Shown one piece after another: positions 55,766 through 64,000 of a stretch of 64,000 nt of DNA. The notes under the pieces are model-generated. The model was not told the origin of the DNA. It saw nothing but the letters and a program-made list of their open reading frames with translations, and did no database searches. Numbering within the stretch: position 1 is the first letter of the stretch; every line of letters begins with the position of its first letter. A program made the position numbers and the translations under genes. This DNA is from Isoetes taiwanensis (Eukaryota > Streptophyta > Lycopodiopsida > Isoetales > Isoetaceae), in NCBI GenBank assembly GCA_021234155.1, contig JAJEKV010000013.1:10707240-10771239 (forward strand), in the 5' to 3' direction.

Positions 55766-56022
55766 TTATGTACATCACAATTTTGTATCTATGTAAATCG
55801 GTATATATATTAATATAAAACTGTTTGACTTCTTATTGTGAATTGTGAATTTTCCTACATTTTAAAAAAAAAAAAAAAATAAAAATAATAATAACTGGAA
55901 AAAAAAAAAATGATGAGTCGGGCCTCAACGTGCCCTGACAAGTTAAATACTCAGATTCATTTTTAGGGTTTCACCATTTCTTACTCCTGTTTCCTTCTTC
56001 CTCCCATCTTCCACCTGCAGTG
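55766..56022 (+). promoter_or_regulatory. alpha-beta intergenic region and beta leader
   Basis: It begins with an AT-rich alpha 3' UTR (TATATATATTAATATAAAAC), then two A-tracts (55863, 55899). Next is a promoter-like stretch with AAGTTAAATACTC and a leader TTTTTAGGGTTTCACC...CTTCCTCCCATCTTCC before the beta ATG. The TTAGGGTTTCA and C/T-rich leader also precede beta copy 2, so beta has its own promoter rather than being co-translated with alpha. Confidence 0.6.
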
Positions 56023-56986
56023 ATGGACTACGCTGGCCGACTAGCATGGTACATGGGAGGCGAGCAATGGGATCCCCAGGTTCCTTACCCTCTCTTGGAT
56101 CCTATGTTGCAGAGCTCAATCGACCTCATCGACAATATGCGCGCCCACCCTGACTATGCGACCTTTGTAGAGTTCTATGAAGAGGAAATATTGCCTGAAG
56201 CGGAATTCTTTGGGGAACCGCCCCAACCTTATCTTCACAGAGATATTCTGGAGCATATGTTGGGAGATGATCGCCACAGCTATGACATCCTCAAGGGCAT
56301 CATCAGACGTGCTAAGCACGCTCCCATTATCGATTGTGGCTCTAATGGGCTATACTTTGAAGCCCAGTTTGCCCTTGCTCTTATTATGGACAGGTATGTA
56401 GACGGTACTGACACCGCTTTAGAGCAAGCTAAGGCCCCACTTCCTCCGTGATTCGAGGAGGACGAAAGCGGATAAACTTTGCCGATTTCAGACGATGGAA
56501 GGAGTTAGCTAAAGAGAGGCCTTTACCTCGTAGTAAGGGCCAAGCAACCGTGGGATTGAGTTCGCTTGCTACCATCAAGGTTGGGGATCAGGGATTACTT
56601 GTCACGGCGACATTCAATGGGCCTATCAAGATATCGCAAATAAGGGTAAGCAGAGGACCGCCACCTTCTTTATGAGCTGGCCGAATATTGTCGGGCAAGA
56701 TGATTTCATTGATTACTCTCGCCCTAATTATGCGCCGTAGATACATCACCGCTCAACTATCAACCTCTTGATGTTGAGCCTATCAAAGACACTCTTGTCC
56801 CTGGCGCTTGAGCTTAATGATTCGTGGTACCCCATCTTCGCCTCCGAATCGGGCTTTTCCGTGCTACGGCCACACGCGCTCAACATCAACGACGCCGCCA
56901 AGCCGGGAGGGACACCCAACCATGGAGGATTTATGTGATGAGAGTCAAGATGCTCAGGAAGAGAAGGATTTTGCCATGGAGGTTGC
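56023..56986 (+). pseudogene. Gene beta, copy 1: unrecognised protein
   Basis: The ATG at 56023 opens an uninterrupted 142-codon frame: MDYAGRLAWYMGGEQWDPQV, IDLIDNMRAHPDYATFVEFY, PYLHRDILEHMLGDDRHSYD and LYFEAQFALALIMDRYVDGT. A frameshift at about 56450 continues as INFADFRRWKELAKERPLPR, then (56640) TATFFMSWPNIVGQDDFIDY and the acidic MEDLCDESQDAQEEKDF. It is acidic, probably soluble, with no signal peptide or membrane helix. Copy 2 keeps the same blocks (DLIHNMQALPD, FAQWKELARST, TFLNLVEDDFLDFTTP). It ends at the joint with a partial LTR-A. No known family is recognised. Confidence 0.65.
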
Positions 56987-57346
56987 CATGGGGCATGGTA
57001 ACCTAGGGGGTTGACTTAAAAAGGATTAAATTAGCTATGCTAATTTAATTGTTAAAGATAATAACCTACATTTAAGGGATCATTATTTATAAAGGATAAT
57101 TAAACTAATTATCCTTTGAACGGGCCACCGCCAAACCTGGTTGGCCAAACATGGTGAATGCTATTTTGGACCCATAAGGTGGATCACCACCCCCAGATCC
57201 ACCATAATCGACCTGCCGAAAGCCTACCTTGGGATTGAGCCGAGCGCCACCTTGCCCAAGTACTTGCACCTGTGTGGATCGAAGTGAAAGCATCGAGTTT
57301 TGAGAAGGATGGAGGCACCAAACGATAACGGGTCGAGCAGGAATAC
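56987..57346 (+). mobile_element. Partial LTR-A fused to integrase sequence
   Basis: About 360 bases correspond to roughly positions 75-440 of LTR-A (CCATGGGGCATGGTAACCTA to GGGTCGAGCAGGAATACAGG). At CAGGTGGGTG the LTR text (which would continue GCTAGTATAGG) switches to GAATCGGTTTGGCTTAAGA, the integrase C terminus. Both parents carry CAGGTGGG at this point. Confidence 0.88.
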
Positions 57347-57830
57347 AGGTGGGTGAATCGGTTTGGCTTAAGATTAAGGTAAAACAAGCCAAGCTTAAGA
57401 TTGGTAATTGCAAGAAGTTGGCACCCAGATGGGCTGGACCGTTCAAAATCATCGAACGTATTGGGGAGCAAGCATATCGCCTGGACTTGCCACCCGCTTT
57501 AAAGATCCACAAGGTTTTTCATGTGAGTCTTCTAAAGCAACACACCCCTCGATCCGGAGGAGGTTTTGGAAACCCCAACCCTCCGGAAATGACAGAGGAG
57601 CAGCTAGAGATAGTACCCAAGCTCTTCTTGATCGAGCTTATAAACAGACCCAGAGGACTCAAATGCTACAATACTTGGTCAAGTGGAAACACTTGCGGTG
57701 CTGGAGGATGCTACATGGGTGATGGAAACAGATCTTGAGAAGCACTATCCGGATTTCATGCGCGCCAATCTCAAGGTCAAGACTATCAACGATGCTATCA
57801 ACCCCGCTCCGGCGGCAGAAGCTTGAAGAC
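57347..57830 (+). pseudogene. Integrase C-terminal module and chromodomain remnant of A3
   Basis: It reads GESVWLKIKVKQAKLKIGNC, RWAGPFKIIERIGEQAYRLD, KIHKVFHVSLLKQHTP, EMTEEQLEIVPKL, then MLQYLVKWKHLR and LEKHYPDFM in shifted frames. It corresponds to 21440-20941 (reverse) nearly throughout. It is the only pol material left in A3. Confidence 0.9.
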
Positions 57831-58472
57831 TTGATTCGGCCGAGAATCAAGTGAGGGGTAGATGCATCAGAAGTTAACAACGATACCGATGATGGGATCA
57901 CCTACGTGTTCCTTAGGACGTGGGTAATACTTGTCAATGTGGACATGACCGCGAACTGCTTGTAAAGCATGTAGTTCATAGCCGCGTTCATATTGGCTAT
58001 AATAGGAACCTGACCAGTCCTTAGGCCACAATGAACTGCGAACTATAGGCATGATAGGTCCCTTGTAGATAAATTTTCTTTTATTTTCTTATAGGGGTGG
58101 ACCCTTCAACCACAATCTAATTATTTTTATCTATGAAAATCGATATAGTGACATGTGTGCCGCTGAGCAGTACGTGACCTGCCCATGTATAGGGGGTTGC
58201 TGATGACCCGACTTTCTCCGTTTTCATGGTGTTTACACATAGTTCTTTAGTGTTACACTGCTTTTGATATTGGACTTCGGTCCTTGAACTTTTTGATTAT
58301 GATAATCATCTGAAATGCACTTTAGTGCTTGAACTGTTTTGAACTTCAAAAGTTTTAATATATTACCTTGGGAAACAAGGAATTATCTTCCTTTATAATG
58401 TGTTTTCTTTATTAGTATATCTTCAACTAACCCCAATGCTGAGGACAAAGATTAATTCTAAGGAGGGGAGAA
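57831..58472 (+). other. A3 3' non-coding region and polypurine tract
   Basis: Non-coding sequence is shared with 20319-20940. The purine tract AAGGAGGGGAGAA (58460-58472) is identical to that of the minus-strand LTR-A element. Confidence 0.85.
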
Positions 58473-60079
58473 TGTGGCGTTCCAAGTATTTATACGGTAT
58501 AACGTGATAAATATGTTGACACGCCACCAGTATAGATACGCTACCATGGGGCATGGTAACCTAGGGGTTGACTTAAAAGGATTAAATTAGCTATGCTAAT
58601 TTAATTGTTAAAGATAATAACCTACATTTAAGGGATCATTATTTATAAAGGATAATTAAACTAATTATCCTTTGGAAACGCGCCACCTGGCCAAACCTGG
58701 TTGGCCAGCATGGTGAATGCTATTTTGGACCCATAAGGTGGATCACCACCCCCGTATCCACCATAATCGACCTGAGCTGAGCGCCTACCTTGGGATTGAG
58801 CTGAGCGCCACCTTGCCCAAGTACTTGCACCCTGTGTGATCGAGTGAGCATCGAAGTTTCAGAAGGATGGAGGCACCAAACGATAAACGGGTCGAGCAGA
58901 ATACTGGTGGGTGGCTAGTATAGGCCGATATTCTAGGGTAGCCCCTTTTGGGCACTTGTGTGTTGTCTTGTATGTTTCTCCTTGCTTTTTTAGTCGTAGG
59001 AACTAACCCTTGGTTGAAAAGGTAAGTTCTCTTTATATTTTGATTAGGGTTTTGCTCTCAAAGGATGAATTGATAGTTCTTTGCTTAGTTAGCACTCGAG
59101 ATGGGGATTACGGAGGGTAGAGACCTCTCGAGCCCATATATTGTAGTATGCTCCTAGATAAAGCCCCAGATTATCCCAATATTGCACGGCTTTGTGCACA
59201 AGAACCCACCGGTCATAGATGCTATGGTACCGCTTAGCACCGCACAAGGAACAAAAGTGGGGGTGGGGTCACGAACATAAAAGGCTCGGGACTCCTATAG
59301 CGAAGCTAGACCTGATAGCCGGTCACGAGAGGGCGGGTATGGGTCCGACACTCTGGTGGGAAGGTGTGACCCGTATGGGGCACCTTGCACTTTGAGTAGA
59401 TTTAGGGGAGTAAGTCAAGGTGCACGGATCAAGGGGGTCGACGATGCGGCACGTATTCTCTAGCTCGCCCATGGAGCTTTGCGGATTCGGAAGGGGACGC
59501 TTCCCCCGACCGCCTCACGGGACCGGGGCTTCATGAACCCCTGGAGTAGGCTCGCCAGGTGATGCCTCGAGCCCACGCCTCCAAGGCTATAGCGGACGCC
59601 ATAGCGTGAATTGACCCATCTGCGAAGTGTGCATGTGAGGGGCGGATGGAGTGGACAACCCTAGCCAATGTTCTATGCCAGCCCAACGCCATGTCAAGAT
59701 TCCCGTCTGCTGATCTCTTGAGGCCTAGCCGTCGGTCGATCCTCACCGAGTCCGAACAGGGGTAGAACCAGGGGGTTTGGGGTGTTTTCTTAGGTTTAGA
59801 TGCATATTCTTTGCCGTTGGTATTTGATGGATATGCCACCCTTCGTGGTGGTTATTTATATGTGATTTATCGTGTGCTAACCCTTGTATTCACGCTTCAG
59901 CGGCGTAGGAGCCCCATTGAAGGCGCGTAATGACCCTTCAGTGTCCTTCTTTTGGGGCATCGTATTATAGATGGCCCGAAATAGACGGAGGGCCCCGCTC
60001 ATGGCGAAGTTGGTCGCCATGGGAGGGAAAGTCCCGTGATGTGGGGGCGTCAGGGTCGTATATGTTGAGGGGAGCCACA
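58473..60079 (+). mobile_element. Element A3 3' LTR (family A)
   Basis: The 1607-bp LTR starts TGTGGCGTTCC and ends GGAGCCACA, and is followed by GAGAC. It is the best preserved family A LTR in the window. Compared with the 5' LTR it differs mainly by small indels at CTG/CAG/CCTGG words (for example GCCACCTGGCC here, GCCACCGCC there). Confidence 0.93.
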
Positions 60080-60410
60080 GAGACCCAAGCTAGTCGGGTC
60101 CTTCTCCGAGTCCGAGCCTTGGGTAGGAGCTTCCTTTGTATTGTGCCGATCTTTGTCTATGCAGATGTTGATGTGCCACCCTTCGAGGTGGATATATGAT
60201 GTTATGTTACCGACGTATGTTTATGCTTCCGCTAGCTAGGTAGGCCCGAGGAAGACGGGGGTAAAATGACCCCTTCACTCTTCCCACCGTGGATTCTAGA
60301 TGGTCGCGGTGATATGTGGAGGGCCCTCAGTATCGGTGTGGAGCTGGTGCGGGGGATGAACTCCTGTTTGTATACGGTGCGGGCATCGTATACGAGTAGG
60401 GGACGTCACA
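60080..60410 (+). mobile_element. LTR-B, 3' copy, piece 3 (end of element B)
   Basis: It resumes at GAGACCCAAGCTAGTCGGG and matches 36185-36512, finishing GGGGACGTCACA. This supplies the true LTR-B terminus. Next to it, the minus-strand frame of gene beta copy 2 is cut. Confidence 0.92.
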
Positions 60411-61593
60411 AAGGTGATAGTAGTGGCGTGATAGTCAATCTTCTTATGGCCCGCCAAGGTGGATAACGCACGGAGCGCCCACCAAGATGCTTCAAGAAGG
60501 CCCCAAGTTCTTGGAGAAGAACAAGACCTCACCTTTTGGGAAGGTGAAAGGAAGAATCGGGTCAAATGGTTGCCCATTGCTCTAATTTTCTGGATCTCTC
60601 GGAGGTCTCTCGCTTCCCTTTCCAAGTTAACAGGTATCTTCTCCTCTTCTGCTTCTTCTTTGTCATCCCGAAGACTCATCTTGGTGTCCCAAAGGTCTTC
60701 TTCCTCTTGATCCACCCCTCCCATAGTGATCTGTAAAGGCTGAACTGCAGGAGGAGGGCGATGTTAGTGGCTAAACCGCTCCTCAGAGGAGGGGGTGCAT
60801 CACCAATAGGAACCCGAAGAGGCGTAAGGGTCTCAATGGGCTCTAGCTTTTCCGGTCGAAATACTAACAAGTTCTCGACTTGTGGTGGATGCACAACGGG
60901 TGTTGTAAAGTCGAGGAAGTCATCCTCGACAAGATTCAAGAAGGTCATAGAGGACCTCTATCTTTCGTGCCCCAAGATATCAGCAATGACGCGGTAAGCC
61001 CACATAATGTCCTCGAGAATCGAGATACCTTTGGTTGTTCAAGAGTACGGTAGGGGAGGAGGTTTAATTAGCCTTCGAGCTTGAGGGCTTTATCTCGACT
61101 CACTTAGGTGCTTCGGGCTAGCTCCTTCCACTGTGCAAAGTCTCGCACGCCGACGACTTCATCGCCTTCGGGTCGAGGTACGGTGTAGAAGATCGCTTCT
61201 ACCGCTATATCCGCCATCCTCAATATAACGGGTCCATGATGATGATGGCCAGCGAATCGAGCCTCAAATCGAAGTTCCCATCGGGGTGGAGGTCGGCCCC
61301 TCTCCTCCTAATGCCCTTAATGACATTCCGGCATGTTCATCGCCTCCCAACATCTCGAGCAAGGTGTGGAAGTCGAGATAGAGCCGCGGAGTCGCCCTCA
61401 TTGAACACACAAGCGTGCACGATCTCCCTCATAGTAGAACTGAAGAAAAGCAGCAGAATCGGGAAGCGCTTGCATGTTGTGGATGAGATCCACTTGTCGG
61501 AGCAGAGATAAAGATGAAGAACATCAAAGGGAACCGCGGGGTCCCAAAGTGCTCACCATCCAAGTACCACCGCTCAGAGTCCGGGCAAGCCAT
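60411..61593 (-). pseudogene. Gene beta, copy 2: unrecognised protein, interrupted by element B
   Basis: The start ATG is at 61593 (MACPDSERWYLDGE). Readable blocks in order are VDLIHNMQALPDSAAFLQFY, LYLDFHTLLEMLGGDEHAGM, FEARFA, GVRDFAQWKELARST, EDIMWAYRVIADILG, TFLNLVEDDFLDFTTPVVHP, EKLEPIETLTPLRVPIGDAP, and an acidic coiled tail (QEEEDLWDTKMSLRDDKEEA). All correspond to beta copy 1. It remains open to 60411, where the LTR of element B begins, so the natural stop is missing here. It may continue at 35067-34875. It has frame changes near 61450, 61300 and 60960. Confidence 0.6.
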
Positions 61594-61683
61594 GAGGAAG
61601 AAGGTGCAAGGGAGGAGGAGACAAACTCTAGAAGCAAAAAACGTAAAAATGAAACCCTAATGGGCCAAAAGTGGCTTTTTATA
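61594..61683 (-). promoter_or_regulatory. Promoter and leader of beta copy 2
   Basis: On the minus strand a TATAAAAA box (61683-61676, context AAAAGTATAAAAAGCC) precedes TTAGGGTTTCATTTTTACG and a C/T-rich leader (CTCCTCCTCCC) to the ATG at 61593. TTAGGGTTTCA is conserved before beta copy 1. Confidence 0.65.
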
Positions 61684-61863
61684 CTTTTCGACACGTTTTC
61701 CTAGGTTATATCAAAAAAAATATTATTTACTTAAGAATTTACATTTAAATATACACCAAGTGGCAAAAAGATAGGATTTTAAGTATATAGCTTCAAAGAA
61801 AATATTTTACACAGATATAGATCACAAAAATTTTTACAATAGAGCAAAGAAAATTGCAAACAG
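61684..61863 (-). other. alpha-beta intergenic region, copy 2
   Basis: AT-rich sequence with A-tracts and no reading frame. It holds the alpha 3' UTR and upstream beta promoter. Confidence 0.55.
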
Positions 61864-63096
61864 TCAGCGAAATTCCCCTCGGATCCTTCTTGCAAGCTGG
61901 ATATCCTTGGGCATGATGGTAACTCTCTTAGCATGAATCGCACAGAGGTTAGCATCACTCAAAATTTCCACAAGGTATGCCTCAGCGGCTTCCTGGAGTG
62001 CAAGCAAAGCGAATGCCTGGAATCTCAGGTCGATCTTAAAGTCTTGGGCAATTTCCCGGACCAGACGCCGAAGGCAAAAGCGGCAGAAAGCAAAGGCTCC
62101 GCTGTCTTCTGATATTTCCGAATCTCCCTGAGAGCCACTGTACTGGGTCGGAATCTATGAGGCTTCCTTGGCTTAGCAGGTGGCCGGGGCAGGGGTAAAG
62201 ACTTCCACGGTGGTCCGGATGACAGCCCTTCCGCACAACCGCCCCGATGCTGAGCCGACGTGTTCTTTCCGATTTGGGCATCCTTCTGCAGTCAGGTCTT
62301 GTAACCGACGCCTCCCCATGTGGGCTTCGTATGCTTCCTCTTCCTATTACCCCATCTTTCTTCTGTATTTTGCACGACAGGTTGATCTATATTTTGATCA
62401 ACATTTTGGTCCCCGCCCTGCTGTGTTTGGGCATCCTCCTCTGCTTTACGGATCCTCTCTCTCTCAGCATCCCGGGCTTCCTTGTCCTGGCGCACTTGTA
62501 TTCGCCTTGCAATCTCCGTATGGTACCGGCCGGTGAGCTCAAGATAAGTCACTTTGCACAAGGTCCATGCGGTCTTGTGTGAAGGTAGGGGAACATTTTC
62601 AAAGATAAAACTATATAGTTCTTCGCTCCAAAAGAAAGGGGAAGATTGTAATGGTCCCCCCACATAAGCACATGGCCTTTACCAAGGTAATAAAACGACT
62701 AGCCCGCTTCTTCGGTAGGCCACTAGCTATTTGTCGGAGGTCCTCTACCCTAGCAAGGTGCAAAATCCATTGGGCCTCCCCCGTGGGATAAGCTCCACGG
62801 GATCCTCCTCTTGGCTGGCTAGCGGATAAAAACTTAACAATGGCCCCAAGCTTGATCAAAGCTGCCCACAAGAGTATAAGGTTGGTCTGCAAAGATTCAA
62901 CTTCATGAGGAAGCCGCTCATTGAAATGGAAGATTGGGTAGGGGATTCTACTACCTCGCTGAAATGAGTCACAAGCGTGTTTAGAACAATTGTTCCACCA
63001 TATCACTATCATCGAGAGATGGTCTACTAGGACGCTTGGTAGGAAACCGGAAGACGCCTTCTTTAGGTCCACGGTGAGCTTGAAGCGCGGCATCAT
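61864..63096 (-). pseudogene. Gene alpha, copy 2: novel N-terminal domain fused to a histone H3 fold
   Basis: The first ATG is at 63096 (MMPRFKLTVDLKKASSGFLP). The N-terminal domain keeps the copy 1 motif pattern (QRGSRIPYPIFHFNER). It runs through IVKFLSASQPRGG and LHLARVEDLRQIASGLPKKR to 62611. The middle region is a charged helix (IARRIQVRQDKEARDAERER) and a basic patch NRKRKHTKPTWGG. The H3 core spans 62166-61864: [84 protein letters not shown] and stop. Frame changes lie near 62640, 62290 and 62070. The canonical H3 tail (ARTKQTARKS) is missing. The N-terminal domain is unrecognised. Confidence 0.82.
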
Positions 63097-63345
63097 AGCA
63101 CTAGCGCATACAAGTGGCAAGGAAAATGGGCGCTTAGTGTAGGGTAGGTGGCGCTAGGGTCAGAAAAGAGACGCTAGGCGGTTAGGGTAGCAATAGGGTA
63201 GCATGCAAGGTCGGCTATGGCGGTAGGCGAGCTCTACTCCGGCGGCTATGGCGGCAGGAAGACGTCCCAACAAACACACTTTTCAAAAAGAAACACAAAT
63301 TTGAATCTAAACTTTTTAACTTTTTTGAAAAGTTTTCTAAAATTA
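63097..63345 (-). promoter_or_regulatory. Leader of alpha copy 2
   Basis: The minus strand reads an A/T-rich stretch and then GCCGCCATAGCCGCCGGAGT, GAGCTCGCCTACCGCCATAG and ACCCTAGCGCC. The leader of alpha copy 1 (54230-54480) has matching text (GCCATAGCCATAACGGAGC, CTCCGGCCGTAGCC, CTAGCGCCC). This shared untranslated sequence shows that the copies are duplicates of a gene, not just of a protein domain. Confidence 0.6.
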
Positions 63346-64000
63346 AAAAAAAAAAAAAAAACGGACGCGTATTTTTATACGCGGGACCGTATGGGACGCT
63401 GCGAGCGTTATACGCCCTTAACTTTTCGAGAAAAACACCTCATCCGACAAGAAAGCCTTTTGCTTTTTTTTTCGGGCCTTTGCCGCCATTTTGACCTCGG
63501 ATAACGTGTCCCCTAGGGTATTTGGGAGGTGCCCGATCCATTTTCGCCTTCATCCGAGCTACCGGGTATAAATTATTTACTGGTGGTCAAAAAGCACTGT
63601 CCAGACAAGTGCTTTAACTGCTAAAAATCTCACATCCAACGTGAATTTGACATGCATATTGTGTTTGAAAATTGAATATTATAAATGATACACGTGTCTT
63701 TAAAATATTAAAGTAGGAAAAATGAGGTACTAACTAATATAATTATTTCGTAACATCAAATTTTGTATTAGCTAAGTACTTTATATGCTAAGTGATGTCG
63801 CGGAAAGTTGTACACCACCAAAGAATTTACACCCTACCTACAAAAAGTTATGGCCCTTCCAAACTTGGGTCCTCCAGTCGCCCTAAACTTCTTAAAACTT
63901 ACAATTTATTACATCAACCTAGCACAAAACCAAACATCGAAGAGTTAAACAGTCCAACTAGCTTAAACTCCCACCTAACTACCGAACTAACGAGTTAGGG
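63346..64000. other. Interval without recognisable genes
   Basis: It contains an A17 tract (63344-63360), a palindromic GCGTATTTTTATACGC (63367) and an AT-rich remainder. An inverted repeat AAAGCAC-n-GTGCTTT lies at 63591-63615. No coding sequence is recognised up to the window end. Confidence 0.45.

Larger units (their letters stand above)
52222..60079 (+). mobile_element. Element A3: LTR-A element carrying the alpha-beta cassette
   Basis: Two LTR-A copies in the same orientation (52222-53838 and 58473-60079) enclose a primer-site-like GGGTATCGTGAGC (53841), genes alpha and beta copy 1 (54483-56986), a partial LTR-A fused to the integrase C terminus and chromodomain (56987-57830), a 3' non-coding region and a purine tract. 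Gag, protease, reverse transcriptase and the integrase core are absent. The flanks GAGA(TC) and GAGAC (60080-60084) fit a 5-bp duplication. The element is inserted in LTR-B. It could only move with enzymes from an intact relative. Confidence 0.82.
35068..60410 (+). mobile_element. Element B: chromovirus with nested insertions, 25 kb in total
   Basis: The components in order are 5' LTR (35068-36512), tRNA-iMet primer site (36515), an extra two-gene segment (36600-40700), gag, protease, reverse transcriptase, RNase H, integrase with chromodomain (about 40950-46020), purine tract (46854) and 3' LTR. The 3' LTR is in three pieces: 46866-47255, 51438-52220 and 60080-60410, separated by elements F and A3. 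Removing the insertions gives a typical LTR of about 1.5 kb. Flanks GGATT and AAGGT do not match, so the target duplication is lost or misread. Confidence 0.88.

Overview
The window reads as nuclear DNA of a land plant with a large, transposon-packed genome. The evidence is chromovirus-type and OTA-type Ty3/gypsy polyproteins, primer binding sites resembling tRNA-iMet and tRNA-Asp complements, L1-like LINEs, TATA-box genes with T/C-rich leaders, and long non-coding repeat arrays. The species cannot be named. Nearly every reading frame is broken by short indels. Many of these fall at CAG/CTG/CCTGG words, so part of the damage may be sequencing error rather than decay.

Layout. 1-7440: an L1-type LINE (minus) split by a solo LTR (family A, 631-2241) and by a second, more complete LINE (3161-7251) with an 11-bp target duplication. 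7441-11340: AT-rich and low-information DNA with one tandem duplication. 11345-13345: a degenerate 19-bp minisatellite. 13345-17200: a roughly 1-kb repeat array whose first unit is inverted. 17335-18420: two short tandem arrays. 18850-23947: a minus-strand chromovirus (LTR-A plus pol) holding a 545-bp hAT-like MITE, then truncated by an LTR-C fragment. 25440-31366: a minus-strand OTA-type Ty3 element. 31367-33080: a duplicated, interrupted repeat. 33500-35067: minus-strand hypothetical gene pieces.

35068-60410 is one chromovirus (element B, plus strand) swollen by nesting. It holds a 5' LTR, PBS, two extra genes (here called delta and gamma), gag-pol, PPT and 3' LTR. The 3' LTR is interrupted by a young non-autonomous LTR element (F, 47256-51437, perfect TSD) and by an LTR-A element (A3, 52222-60079).

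The most interesting content is a two-gene module present twice. Gene alpha encodes an unfamiliar N-terminal domain, a charged region and a C-terminal histone H3 fold. Gene beta encodes an unfamiliar protein and has its own promoter. Copy 1 (54483-56986, plus) lies inside LTR-A element A3, between the primer binding site and a remnant of pol. Copy 2 (63096 down to 60411, minus) abuts the outer end of element B. The copies share gene order, leader sequence and domain order but are strongly diverged. Element B carries a different head-to-tail gene pair in the equivalent position, so retroelements here seem to have picked up paired genes more than once, and one of the pairs encodes a histone-fold protein.
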